NCBI GenBank assembly: GCA_016786665.1
Contig: JAEUVZ010000040.1
Span: 1-42,678 of the forward strand
Length of the DNA: 42,678 nt
Source of the DNA: Flavipsychrobacter sp.
GTDB taxonomy: Bacteria; Bacteroidota; Bacteroidia; Chitinophagales; Chitinophagaceae
Direction: 5' to 3'
The translations under genes and the position numbers were made by a program. This document shows, piece after piece, positions 31,854 through 40,154 of this stretch. The first letter of the stretch is position 1. Every line of letters starts with the position of its first letter. Below the pieces are notes generated by a model. The model was not told the DNA's origin and did not search any database. It was given only the letters and a program-made list of their open reading frames with translations.

Positions 31854-31861
31854 CAAAATTA
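31854..31861 (-). promoter_or_regulatory. -7 element TAATTTTG, 4 nt before the PPTase ATG
   Basis: The reverse strand reads TAATTTTG then 4 nt then ATG, the same arrangement as upstream of the nitroreductase and dcd genes. Confidence 0.6.
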
Positions 31862-31955
31862 GCTTCTTGCCATAGATAATCAACAATTTTCGCTGACTTA
31901 TAAACATTATACATTGTACGCTATCAACCTGCCCATTAATCAACCCATCAACCAC

Positions 31956-31963
31956 TATATTTG
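31956..31963 (+). promoter_or_regulatory. -7 element TATATTTG, 4 nt before the dcd ATG
   Basis: TATATTTG is followed by 4 nt and the ATG at 31968, so the message should be leaderless. It is divergent from the PPTase promoter 95 nt away. Confidence 0.65.
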
Positions 31964-31967
31964 CCCT

Positions 31968-32504
31968 ATGATCCTCTCCGACGGAAAGATTCTCGAAGAA
32001 ATTGAAAAGGGAACTATCGTTATTGAGCCTTTTGACCGCAAGTACCTGGGCACCAACTCTTACGATGTACACCTGGGCAAGCACCTTGCCGTGTATAAAG
32101 ACGCTGTGCTGGATGCCAAAAAGCACAACCAGATAGAACATTTCGAGATTCCGGAAGAAGGATATGTGCTACAGCCAGGCATGTTGTACCTGGGGGTAAC
32201 CGCCGAGTATACGGAAAGTCATGAGCACGTTCCCTTCCTGGAGGGGAAATCCTCTACCGGGAGACTGGGCATAGACATTCATGCCACAGCCGGGAAAGGC
32301 GATGTGGGCTTCTGTAATACCTGGACCCTGGAAATATCCTGCGTGCACCCGGTTCGTATCTACGCGGGCATGCCCATCGGCCAGCTAATATACTTCCCGG
32401 TAGATGGGGAAATAATGACAAAATATAACAGCAAGAAAAATGCGAAATACAACGACCGCACCATACGCCCGGTAGAGAGTATGATGTGGCGGAACGAGTT
32501 TTAA
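31968..32504 (+). CDS. dcd: dCTP deaminase
   Basis: Dcd makes dUTP from dCTP, feeding thymidylate synthesis. The 178-residue length and the motifs LSDGKILEEIE, FDRKYLGTNSYDVHLG, LEGKSSTGRLGIDIHATAG and GFCNTWTLEI agree with the family, with the catalytic Glu expected in TLEI. The ATG at 31968 was chosen over upstream codons because the TATATTTG promoter element ends 4 nt before it. A dUTPase-type double function, as in some archaeal relatives, cannot be excluded. A terminator follows at 32538-32565. Confidence 0.93.
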   Translation: MILSDGKILEEIEKGTIVIEPFDRKYLGTNSYDVHLGKHLAVYKDAVLDAKKHNQIEHFEIPEEGYVLQPGMLYLGVTAEYTESHEHVPFLEGKSSTGRLGIDIHATAGKGDVGFCNTWTLEISCVHPVRIYAGMPIGQLIYFPVDGEIMTKYNSKKNAKYNDRTIRPVESMMWRNEF

Positions 32505-32537
32505 TTACCTTTTAGAATTGTGTTTGTAAATAAATGG

Positions 32538-32565
32538 AGGGCCTTTCGAGGGCCCTTTATTTTTA
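32538..32565 (+). terminator. Rho-independent terminator of dcd
   Basis: AGGGCC/GGCCCT (32538-32543 with 32551-32556), with G-U extension, then TTATTTTT. It lies 34 nt after the dcd stop. Confidence 0.8.
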
Positions 32566-32691
32566 ACCTTAGGGCAACTTTAACACTCAAATATTTACTT
32601 AACAGTTATAAATAGATACTTTCACACCTAACGTTTTACATATTCATGCCGTCTATTCAGGCACAACATTATCTAACTTCAAAAAAAAGAT

Positions 32692-34437
32692 ATGAAGAAA
32701 AGTGTACTCCATTTTATTGTACTGGTGGCATTAATGGTTCTGGGCTCACGCCAGGCCAACGCCCAGGTAACCGGTATCGTCGGCTATTACAACGATAGCT
32801 CTTACACCTACTGCAACACCCCAGCTCCCGTAAGCGGATTTGGCTTCCTAAGCCTGATGGGTAACCCGCTGCCCAATGACTCGCTCACATTCTACATCAA
32901 CTACGGCGATGGCACCGATACCACTTACAAGGTACTCACCCAGCAGCAATACACGTTCACCATCAATCACACGTACATGACCACCGGCATGTACCAGATT
33001 AACATCATCGTTACCAACACCAACATGGTAGCCGATACATTTACCGGCCAAACGTACAATATTACCAATACCTGCTCGGCCCTTACCGGCCTGGCGTGGA
33101 TAGATGCCAACGCCAACTGTACATATGATGTAGGCGAGCAATACCTGGCTGGCCACTTTATGAAAATAACTAACACGGCCAACTCCATAGTGTACTATGC
33201 CGCTGTAGATACCAACGGCGTCTATAATATAGAAGTGCCCGATAACTTTACCTACCAGATAGAACTGGCCAACATACCCGGCTCCATAGTGCCTGTGTGC
33301 CCGGTTACCGGAATAGCTTATGAAGCTGTTTCCGGCACGGGAACCTTTACCAACAACTTTGGGTACGAATGCACTACGGGCAATACCGACTTCTCTGTTG
33401 CCGGTTGGGCCAACCTGTTCCGCCCCGGCCATACCCGCCACTTTGTGGTAACAGCCACTACCAACAACTTCTGCGCCACTTACCCGGCTACGGTTACGCT
33501 GGTGCTGCATCCGCTGCTTACCTACGCCAGCACTACCTACGGCCCCGCACCTTCTGTTGCGGGCAACGTACTTACCTGGAACGTGAGCTCGCTCAGCCAG
33601 CTCAACAGCCTGTATTCCTACATGATGGTAACCTGCGATTCTTTCGCCGTACTGGGAGACACGCTGTGCAATACCCTCTACATTACCTACACCGGCACCG
33701 ACAGCATTACCGTGAACGACACGGCTGATATCTGCCGCCTGGTAAGCAATTCATACGACCCCAATGATAAATCTGTGTTCCCTGCCGGAGATGGCGCACT
33801 GGGCCTGATACCCAACGGCACTACCCTTAGCTACCTGGTAAACTTCCAGAATACCGGTAACGATACTGCTTACGACGTGGTAATAGTAGATAGCATTAAC
33901 AGCAACCTCAACATAAACACATTCCAGCTGCTGGAGGCTTCGCACCCGGTAAATGTTACCTGGCTCGCCGGCAATGTCATCAATTTCCGCTTTGAGAATA
34001 TCTACCTGCCCGACAGCAATACCAACGAGCCGCTGAGCCACGGATTTGTATCGTATAAAATAGATGCGCTTCCCGGCCTGGCCGATGGTACCACCATTAC
34101 CAATACCGCACATATCTATTTCGATTTCAACCCGGCTATCGTTACCAATACTACGCTGAACACCATAGACATACCTACGTCTGTGCGAAACATCAGCAAT
34201 GGCAGCCTTACCGCCAGGGTATTCCCTAACCCGGCCAATAATGAGCTGGCCATCACTACCGACAACGCTTCGTTCTCCGCGCAGCTGTTCGATATGGTAG
34301 GCCGCCCGGTGGCTACTTCCGTAACCAACAATGGCAAAGCGGTAATGAATACCTCATCGCTGGCCAGCGGCATGTATATTCTGCATATCAACGCCGGAGG
34401 AAAGGAAATGACTACTAAGATCCACATACAGCACTAA
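32692..34437 (+). CDS. Secreted T9SS protein, copy 1 of a tandem paralogous pair (581 aa)
   Basis: The signal peptide is MKKSVLHFIVLVALMVLGSRQANAQ. A PKD-like domain (about 40-115, with NYGDGTDTTYK and FTINHTYMTTGMYQI) is followed by a Cys-containing region (about 120-220, SALTGLAWIDANANCTYD) resembling SdrD-B-type collar units. Further beta domains follow, then a C-terminal repeat block around SYDPNDKSVFPAGDG to FENIYLPDSNTNEPLSHGF that is shared with many T9SS proteins, and a type A sorting domain (VFPNPANNELAI ... GMYILHINAGGK). The copy at 34632 has the same order. Function is unknown; surface adhesion or matrix building fits the domains. A purine-rich AAAAAAAAGAT precedes the ATG. The 187-nt gap upstream (32505-32691) holds only the dcd terminator. 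Confidence 0.87.
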   Translation: MKKSVLHFIVLVALMVLGSRQANAQVTGIVGYYNDSSYTYCNTPAPVSGFGFLSLMGNPLPNDSLTFYINYGDGTDTTYKVLTQQQYTFTINHTYMTTGMYQINIIVTNTNMVADTFTGQTYNITNTCSALTGLAWIDANANCTYDVGEQYLAGHFMKITNTANSIVYYAAVDTNGVYNIEVPDNFTYQIELANIPGSIVPVCPVTGIAYEAVSGTGTFTNNFGYECTTGNTDFSVAGWANLFRPGHTRHFVVTATTNNFCATYPATVTLVLHPLLTYASTTYGPAPSVAGNVLTWNVSSLSQLNSLYSYMMVTCDSFAVLGDTLCNTLYITYTGTDSITVNDTADICRLVSNSYDPNDKSVFPAGDGALGLIPNGTTLSYLVNFQNTGNDTAYDVVIVDSINSNLNINTFQLLEASHPVNVTWLAGNVINFRFENIYLPDSNTNEPLSHGFVSYKIDALPGLADGTTITNTAHIYFDFNPAIVTNTTLNTIDIPTSVRNISNGSLTARVFPNPANNELAITTDNASFSAQLFDMVGRPVATSVTNNGKAVMNTSSLASGMYILHINAGGKEMTTKIHIQH

Positions 34438-34452
34438 TTGCTCATAGCGTTA

Positions 34453-34490
34453 TAAAACGGCCCGGAAGCGTATGCTTCCGGGCCGTTTTA
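34453..34490 (+). terminator. Very strong terminator between the tandem paralogs
   Basis: A 17-bp perfect stem, TAAAACGGCCCGGAAGC/GCTTCCGGGCCGTTTTA (34453-34469 with 34474-34490), with a 4-nt loop. It ends in TTTTA and separates the two paralogs into independent units. Confidence 0.9.
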
Positions 34491-34631
34491 ATGAATAGTA
34501 GATACTAATACGCCTTCTTAATAACTGTTGGCAATTTTTGATAATGGCTGCTTAAATCCTCACAGTACAGTCTTTTTCTTCGTCTAAATAACTTGAATCT
34601 CAATTTTTATTCACTCAAAAATTTTTACGCC

Positions 34632-36395
34632 ATGAAAAGAACAGTACGTTTTCTTTCCGTTTTTGCGGGCCTGTTTTTGTCTCTCTGCGCTACGCAGAAG
34701 GCCGCTGCCCAGGTCACATCCATCACCGCCAGCTACTTCGACAGTGCCACGCTCTACTGTACCACTCCCGCCCTGGTACAGGGATGGGGTAGCTACTTTG
34801 TAACAGGAACTATTTTAACCAACGATTCCATCGACATCAGCATCAACTTTGGTGATGGCTCCAGCGATAACTATCGCGTTGCTACCCAAACACAGGGCGG
34901 CTTTAACTTCAGCCATACCTACAATACTACGGGTAACTACCAGGTCTCCATCACACTCACCAATACCATCAACACCTCTGCTACCGACAACGTAATGGGC
35001 AGCGTAATGACCATTACCAACAGCTGCGCGGCGCTTACCGGCATCGCGTACCTGGATACCGATGGCGACTGCACGCACGATACAGGGGAGGAATTCTTTG
35101 AAGGCTACCTGATGAAAGCACGGAACACCTCTACCAATGTGGAATACTACAGCTACATTAATGATATAGGCCAGTACCACATTACCGCTCCCTCGGGTGC
35201 AACCTACGAGATAAGCATGGCCAACCAGCCTACCTCGCTGAACCCGGTATGCCCAGGCACGGGTATGGTAACGCAGACTGTATCGGGCGGTTCTTACACC
35301 CACGATTTCAGCTATCAGTGCAATACCGTAACTACCACCGATTTCTCGGTAGGCGGAAATGCTTTTTCCTGGAGGCCCGGCTTCAACCGCACTATGAGCG
35401 TAATGGCGGGTAGCGACAATATATGCGTGCCTTATCCTGCTACAGTTACCCTGTACCTGGACCCGCAACTGAGCTACACCAGCACACTTTGGGGTACGGC
35501 TCCTACCAGCACATCGGGCCCTATCGTTTGGAATGTCACCTCTATGAGCAACCTGCTTTCGCTCTATTCTTACCTCAGCATCTATTGCGATCCGGGCGCT
35601 ACTATGGGCGATACCCTTTGCAATATGCTCGTAATTACCTACACTGGCGTTACCGATCCTAATCACGCAAACGATACTATCCAGATTTGCGCGCCGGTAA
35701 ACAACTCTTACGACCCGAACATTAAAGATGTATTCCCTGCCGGCGAAGGTGCCCTCGGAAAAATTGCTCCGCAAACTCCGCTCACCTTCACTGTTCACTT
35801 CCAGAATACCGGGAACGACACCGCCTACGATGTAACTATCGTGGATACACTGAGCGCCCACCTGGATGTAAACAGCTTCCAGTTCATGGAAACTTCTCAC
35901 CCGGTTAACGTAACGATACTGCCCGGCAATATCCTGAACTTCCGCTTCGAAGATATCTACCTGCCAGACAGCAACACCAACGAACCCCTCAGCCATGGCT
36001 TCCTGGTGTACAAGGCTACTCCTAAAATGGGCCTGGCCAGTGGCACCGCCATTAACAACACCGCTTATATATACTTCGATTTCAACGATGCCATCATTAC
36101 CAACACTACGCTCAATACCATTGATATACCAACGGGCGTTTACAACGTAACCAATGGCTCCATAGCCGCTAAGGTATATCCTAACCCGGCCAACAATGAG
36201 CTGGTAGTATCTACCGAAGGTATCAGCAACTTTACCGCACAGGTATTCGATATCGTTGGCCGCCCCGTAGCCACTTCCGTTACCAGCAATGGCAAAGTGT
36301 TCATCAACACTTCTTCACTGGCAAACGGTATGTATATACTGCAGGTATCTGCAAACGGACAGGAAATGACCACGAAGATCAATATTCAACACTAG
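34632..36395 (+). CDS. Secreted T9SS protein, copy 2 of a tandem paralogous pair (587 aa)
   Basis: The same domain order as the gene just upstream: signal peptide (MKRTVRFLSVFAGLFLSLCATQ ...), a PKD-like domain (NFGDGSSDNYRV and FNFSHTYNTTGNYQV), a Cys-containing region (ALTGIAYLDTDGDCTHD), the SYDPNIKDVFPAGEG to YLPDSNTNEPLSHGF block, and a type A sorting domain (VYPNPANNELVV). The C-terminal third is closest to copy 1, while the N-terminal domains have diverged. The ATG at 34632 was used because the 13 codons before it do not look like a leader. Separate terminators suggest separate regulation. Similar copies elsewhere in the genome cannot be checked here. Confidence 0.87.
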   Translation: MKRTVRFLSVFAGLFLSLCATQKAAAQVTSITASYFDSATLYCTTPALVQGWGSYFVTGTILTNDSIDISINFGDGSSDNYRVATQTQGGFNFSHTYNTTGNYQVSITLTNTINTSATDNVMGSVMTITNSCAALTGIAYLDTDGDCTHDTGEEFFEGYLMKARNTSTNVEYYSYINDIGQYHITAPSGATYEISMANQPTSLNPVCPGTGMVTQTVSGGSYTHDFSYQCNTVTTTDFSVGGNAFSWRPGFNRTMSVMAGSDNICVPYPATVTLYLDPQLSYTSTLWGTAPTSTSGPIVWNVTSMSNLLSLYSYLSIYCDPGATMGDTLCNMLVITYTGVTDPNHANDTIQICAPVNNSYDPNIKDVFPAGEGALGKIAPQTPLTFTVHFQNTGNDTAYDVTIVDTLSAHLDVNSFQFMETSHPVNVTILPGNILNFRFEDIYLPDSNTNEPLSHGFLVYKATPKMGLASGTAINNTAYIYFDFNDAIITNTTLNTIDIPTGVYNVTNGSIAAKVYPNPANNELVVSTEGISNFTAQVFDIVGRPVATSVTSNGKVFINTSSLANGMYILQVSANGQEMTTKINIQH

Positions 36396-36432
36396 TTCTT
36401 TTTGTTCAATTACAGCTAATAGACTCTAACAG

Positions 36433-36471
36433 AAGCGCCCCCGGAAGTTCATCCCGGGGGCGCTTTCTTTT
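36433..36471 (+). terminator. Rho-independent terminator of the second paralog
   Basis: A 12-bp stem, AAGCGCCCCCGG/CCGGGGGCGCTT (36433-36444 with 36454-36465), then TCTTTTT. Another short hairpin (CCCGGG...CCCGGG, about 36473-36490) follows. Confidence 0.85.
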
Positions 36472-36497
36472 TCCCGGGGGCACTCCCGGGCATAGAA

Positions 36498-36521
36498 AAG
36501 CCTCCCGCATTGGGGAGGCTT
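36498..36521 (-). terminator. Terminator of the 75-aa lipoprotein gene
   Basis: A 9-bp stem, AAGCCTCCC/GGGAGGCTT (36498-36506 with 36513-36521), followed on the minus strand by TTCTATG. It lies 27 nt after the stop at 36549 and converges with the paralog terminator. Confidence 0.75.
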
Positions 36522-36548
36522 ACTATATATTTTATACTCTTGTGCTAA

Positions 36549-36776
36549 TTAGTGAGCAGCAGGAGCAGCAGCAGCAGCTGAATCTGGAGTAGCAGCAGGA
36601 GCTACAGGGCTGTCAACTGGAGTAGCAGGAGCTGGTTCAGCTACAGGAGCAGCTTCAGCAGCTTGTTCAGTTGCAGCTGTAGAATCAGCAGTACCTTCTT
36701 TGTTTTCACCGTTTCCGCAAGAAGCGATGAACAGACCCATTGTCAGAGCGAAAATGCTTAATTTGATAAATTTCAT
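36549..36776 (-). CDS. Ala/Pro-rich lipoprotein (75 aa)
   Basis: Lipoprotein signal MKFIKLSIFALTMGLFIASC with a lipobox Cys20, then about 55 residues made mostly of Ala, Pro, Glu, Val and Thr (ATEQAAEAAPVAEPAPATPV). There is no folded domain, so it probably extends as a flexible anchor from a membrane. Similar low-complexity lipoproteins are frequent in Bacteroidota and of unknown purpose. A near-consensus TACCTTTT lies upstream. The 129-nt gap to the next gene (36777-36905) is AT-rich with no other feature. Confidence 0.8.
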   Translation of the reverse strand: MKFIKLSIFALTMGLFIASCGNGENKEGTADSTAATEQAAEAAPVAEPAPATPVDSPVAPAATPDSAAAAAPAAH

Positions 36777-36905
36777 AACTTGTTATTTTAAAGATTGATT
36801 TCACATTTATACGCCAAACAGGAAAAGGTAACCCGAAAAAATAAAATATTTATTTTTTTAATTGACAATTAGCTGAATATCAATCAATACAAGCATTGAA
36901 AATTA

Positions 36906-37268
36906 TTATTGATTCGGGCTGCCGGCACCTGCCTTTTCGGGATTATCTCCCGGGTGGCCTGAACCCGGCACCTTACTCATATCTGTTCTTTTCTCGCCGG
37001 TAGCCTTGTTGGCAGGCTCCCCAGTAGCATCGGGCATATTTTGCCCGGATGGTGCGTTGCCCTCCACTGGTGCGTCGTTCCTGTTCTGTCCCTGGGCGTC
37101 ATTCCCGCCCGGCATGGTGGCTGGCGGCGTATCAACAGCTGAGGTAGGCTCGGGTATAGCGGGCATTGCGGTAGTATCCGCATTATGCTCATCCTGGGTA
37201 CCCCCACCGCAGGAAGCCATCGAAAGGGCGGCCACAAGCAGCAGGGCGCTCATTTTTACTGTCTTCAT
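36906..37268 (-). CDS. Pro/Gly/Asn-rich lipoprotein (120 aa)
   Basis: The start is taken at the ATG 37266-37268, giving MKTVKMSALLLVAALSMASC with a lipobox Cys20. An upstream in-frame ATG at 37287-37289 would add seven residues to the leader. The mature chain is low-complexity and polar (GGGTQDEHNADTT, then Pro/Gly/Asn/Lys-rich), with no cysteines and no recognisable fold. It is a neighbour of the 75-residue lipoprotein on the same strand and may be a related surface tether. Function is unknown. Confidence 0.75.
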   Translation of the reverse strand: MKTVKMSALLLVAALSMASCGGGTQDEHNADTTAMPAIPEPTSAVDTPPATMPGGNDAQGQNRNDAPVEGNAPSGQNMPDATGEPANKATGEKRTDMSKVPGSGHPGDNPEKAGAGSPNQ

Positions 37269-37487
37269 GGTTTTGTATTTTAGTTTCATCTTATTGATAC
37301 CATATTTATACCATCAGCCTACCTCCACACACCTACACACCCAATAAATTCTTAAAATGGCCCCTGTTCCAACACATAGTAACACCTATCAGCATTACTT
37401 TTTACCTTTACCACAGCGGGATTCCACATACTTAACATCTTTTTTCAGTTTTTGTGGGTTACTTTTCCCTTAAATACGGATTAATCT

Positions 37488-38069
37488 GTGCAGAGCCCGA
37501 TTAACATAGAACAGCAACTATTAGCCGATTTAGCCCGAGGTGACCGGAAAGCGACCGAACAGGTCTACAAGCAGTATTACAAAATGGTAACTGCCTGGAT
37601 ACAGCAAAACGGAGGCTCGGAGGCTGATGCGGCCGATGTTTACCAGGAAGCGGTTACTATATTATTCGAGAAGGCACAGTCCGAAGATTTCCGGCTTACC
37701 TGCAAACTGAGCACTTACTTATTCGCCGTAGGGAAGCACCTGTGGTATAAAAAAGTACAACAGTTGCAGAAACGGCCGGGAGCGCTACCAGAAAACTTTG
37801 AAGACGAGGGTGGCGATGTGGCTTACGAAGATGATATCAATAGCCACCACGAGCGGGAGCTGCATTATGCAAACCTGGACAGCGCCCTCGGGCAACTGGG
37901 CGAGCCCTGCCGATCGTTACTTAAAGCGTTCTACCAGCAAGACAAAAGTATGCAGGAGATCGCGGCAGAATTTGGGTACACCAACCCGGAGAATGCCAAA
38001 ACACAAAAATATAAATGCCTTACGCGCCTTCGAAAGATATTTTACGGCGTGCAGGCCAACGGAAATTGA
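37488..38069 (+). CDS. ECF-type sigma factor paired with a protease fusion, GTG start
   Basis: The 193-residue protein has region 2 (ATEQVYKQYYKMVTAWIQQN through STYLFAVGKHLWYKKVQQL) and region 4 (SALGQLGEPCRSLLKAFYQ, then SMQEIAAEFGYTNPENAKTQKYKCLTRLRKI). This order and size fit an ECF sigma factor, with a diverged region 4. The start is GTG at 37488; no earlier start is in frame near the gene and the next ATG is well inside region 2. The stop TGA is 2 nt before the ATG of the protease-fusion gene, so the two are tightly coupled. The target promoters are unknown. Confidence 0.88.
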   Translation: MQSPINIEQQLLADLARGDRKATEQVYKQYYKMVTAWIQQNGGSEADAADVYQEAVTILFEKAQSEDFRLTCKLSTYLFAVGKHLWYKKVQQLQKRPGALPENFEDEGGDVAYEDDINSHHERELHYANLDSALGQLGEPCRSLLKAFYQQDKSMQEIAAEFGYTNPENAKTQKYKCLTRLRKIFYGVQANGN

Positions 38070-38071
38070 GA

Positions 38072-39163
38072 ATGGCAATAGAAAATAACATCTGGAAGCT
38101 GGCGGAAATGCACATTTCGGGCGAAATGACCGAAGTGGAGCGCATAGCCCTGGAGATGCGCCTGCAGAACGACCCCATTTTTGCAGCAGAACTGCAGGAG
38201 TGTATCAATATGCTGCGCTCCCTCAACGGCAGCGCCCGCCAGAAGCGCTTCCGCTCCATGCTCCACGACATTCACCACGAGCAGGGCCGCGCCGCTGCTA
38301 CCAAAGAACCCCGCACTATATCCCTGCGCACCCATTACCGCCGCATAGCTGCGGTGGCCGCAGGCATTATGCTGCTCGCCTCTACGGGTACTTTCTGGGC
38401 GGTAAATACTACCACCAGCAAGAGCGTGAGCCAATACACCAAGCTCCGAAAGGAAGTAGACAACCTGAAACGGTCGCAGATAGAACAGGGGGCCATCATC
38501 AAAGACATCAAGTCTACCACTGAGAAGGCCGCTAATACGCCGGCTATCGAAGCGCGCATATCCGGAACCGGTTTCGCCATTACCAACGATGGCTACTTTG
38601 TTACCAACTACCACGTTACAGAAGGCGCAGACTCCATATACATAAAGGACAACACCGGTAAGTACTACAAGGCCTACCTGGTGAATTACGATGCCCAAAC
38701 CGACATTGCCCTGCTGAAAGTGGAGAACAAATCTTTCCGGTTTGGCAAAGGGGAGATTCCCTATTCCTTCGCTCCTAAAAAAGCGGCTCTTGGCTCTTAC
38801 ATATACACCCTGGGCTACCCGGGTGAGGACATTGCTTACAACGAGGGCTACATCAGCTCCCGCAATGGCTACCAGGGCGACTCGCTCCAATACCGACTGG
38901 AGCTTCCCTCCAGGCAAGGACAAAGCGGCGCACCTGTTATAGACAATAAGGGCAACCTGATAGCCATCGTTTCGGGCAAGGAAACACAAAGCAAGGGCAC
39001 CACTTATGCGGTCAGCTCTATGGCGCTGCTGAAGCTGCTGCAGGACGTGCCCCGGGAAGTGCGCATGAACCTACCCAAAGCCAACAAGCTCTCCCGCCTC
39101 TCCCGCGAGGAACAGATAGAGAAAATGCAATCATATACCTTCTCGGTTAAGGTTTACAAATAG
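38072..39163 (+). CDS. Anti-sigma-like / transmembrane / trypsin-like serine protease fusion (363 aa)
   Basis: The start at the ATG 38072 gives 363 residues. Residues 1-88 are cytoplasmic and helical (IWKLAEMHISGEMTEVERIA), like the N-terminal sigma-binding helices of anti-sigma factors. A membrane helix covers about 91-111. Residues 120-155 form a likely coiled coil. From about 162 a trypsin-like domain follows, with His181 in TNYHVTEG, Asp211 in QTDIALLKV and Ser285 in QGQSGAPVI. All three triad residues are in place, so the periplasmic domain may be an active HtrA-like protease. No PDZ domain was found. This orientation implies that envelope stress is sensed outside and relayed to the sigma factor inside, which is inference. 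A terminator follows. Confidence 0.82.
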   Translation: MAIENNIWKLAEMHISGEMTEVERIALEMRLQNDPIFAAELQECINMLRSLNGSARQKRFRSMLHDIHHEQGRAAATKEPRTISLRTHYRRIAAVAAGIMLLASTGTFWAVNTTTSKSVSQYTKLRKEVDNLKRSQIEQGAIIKDIKSTTEKAANTPAIEARISGTGFAITNDGYFVTNYHVTEGADSIYIKDNTGKYYKAYLVNYDAQTDIALLKVENKSFRFGKGEIPYSFAPKKAALGSYIYTLGYPGEDIAYNEGYISSRNGYQGDSLQYRLELPSRQGQSGAPVIDNKGNLIAIVSGKETQSKGTTYAVSSMALLKLLQDVPREVRMNLPKANKLSRLSREEQIEKMQSYTFSVKVYK

Positions 39164-39191
39164 TCATATTCGTACATAGAAAATACGCTAC

Positions 39192-39225
39192 CTGCCGCCC
39201 CACACATAAGGGGCGGCAGTTTTGT
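39192..39225 (+). terminator. Rho-independent terminator of the protease-fusion unit
   Basis: A 10-bp stem, CTGCCGCCCC/GGGGCGGCAG (39192-39201 with 39210-39219), followed by TTTTGTT. It lies 28 nt after the stop at 39163. Confidence 0.88.
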
Positions 39226-39302
39226 TATAATAATGCCAATCATTCCATACATATGGCATTTGCCATTTGTTATTTATATAACTTTACCGGCCTGATTTAC
39301 GC

Positions 39303-40151
39303 ATGAGCCTCATAGACAATTTTCTCAGCAGCAGAAATAAAAACCCCCTTGGGGAGATGAAATTCACGGATCATATAGACGATCTGCGAAAGCACATCAT
39401 CCGGTCGGTCATTGCTGTTCTTATATTCTCCATCATCGCGTTTATCAATATTGAGCGGATTTTCCAGGAGGTAATTTTTGCCCCATCCAAGCCCGACTTC
39501 ATCGCCAATCGCGTGATGTGCGATTTGGCCAAAAAGTTTCATATCGAGAACCTGTGTATGGAGGGCGTACCTATGGACTTCCAAAACACGCAGCTCTCCG
39601 GCCAGTTCATGCTGAGCTTTTCTTCTTCGTTCATGATCGGGTTCATCCTGGCGTTCCCTTTTGTTTTCTGGCAGTTCTGGCTGTTTATCAAGCCGGCGTT
39701 AAAACCCTCTGAAGTAAAGCAGGCCCGCGGTATCGTCTTCTGGAGTTCATTACTGTTCTTCCTGGGTGTTCTCTTCGCCTACTACGTTATTGCGCCCTTC
39801 ACCATCAGCTTCTTCGCTATGTACACGCTGAGCCCCCAGTTCAAAAATATCATCACCATTACCAGCTACTACGACAACATGAGCGATATAGTGCTGGGTA
39901 TGGGCGTGGTATTTGAACTGCCTATCGTGGTGTACTTCCTTTCCCGCATTGGCATTATTACCCCTAAGCTGATGCGCGATAAACGCCGTTATGCTATCCT
40001 GATACTGCTCTTCCTGGCCACAATTATCACCCCGCCCGATATGCTTAGCTGCTGGTTCGTGTTCATACCACTTTACCTGCTGTACGAAATAAGCATCATC
40101 CTCAGCGCCCGGGTAGCCAAACAACGCGTTCGTAAACAACTAAGTCAATAA
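39303..40151 (+). CDS. tatC: Twin-arginine translocase subunit TatC
   Basis: TatC is the receptor that recognises the twin-arginine motif and gathers TatA. The 282-residue protein has six membrane helices; the conserved region LGEMKFTDHIDDLRKHIIR precedes the first, and ALKPSEVKQARGIVFW and GMGVVFELPIVVYFLS are typical later segments. The first periplasmic loop is long in this lineage. A TAACTTTA element lies upstream. tatA is 35 kb away, and no tatB was seen, so this organism probably has a TatA-TatC system. It is followed 3 nt later by rpiB. Confidence 0.95.
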   Translation: MSLIDNFLSSRNKNPLGEMKFTDHIDDLRKHIIRSVIAVLIFSIIAFINIERIFQEVIFAPSKPDFIANRVMCDLAKKFHIENLCMEGVPMDFQNTQLSGQFMLSFSSSFMIGFILAFPFVFWQFWLFIKPALKPSEVKQARGIVFWSSLLFFLGVLFAYYVIAPFTISFFAMYTLSPQFKNIITITSYYDNMSDIVLGMGVVFELPIVVYFLSRIGIITPKLMRDKRRYAILILLFLATIITPPDMLSCWFVFIPLYLLYEISIILSARVAKQRVRKQLSQ

Positions 40152-40154
40152 TAT

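Noticed and set aside
34815-35996. 393-codon minus-strand frame inside the second T9SS paralog
   Set aside because: It lies wholly antisense to a clear secreted protein. Its length comes from few stop codons in that frame, not from coding signals.
38042-38989. 315-codon minus-strand frame across the protease fusion
   Set aside because: Antisense shadow of the gene holding the His/Asp/Ser triad.
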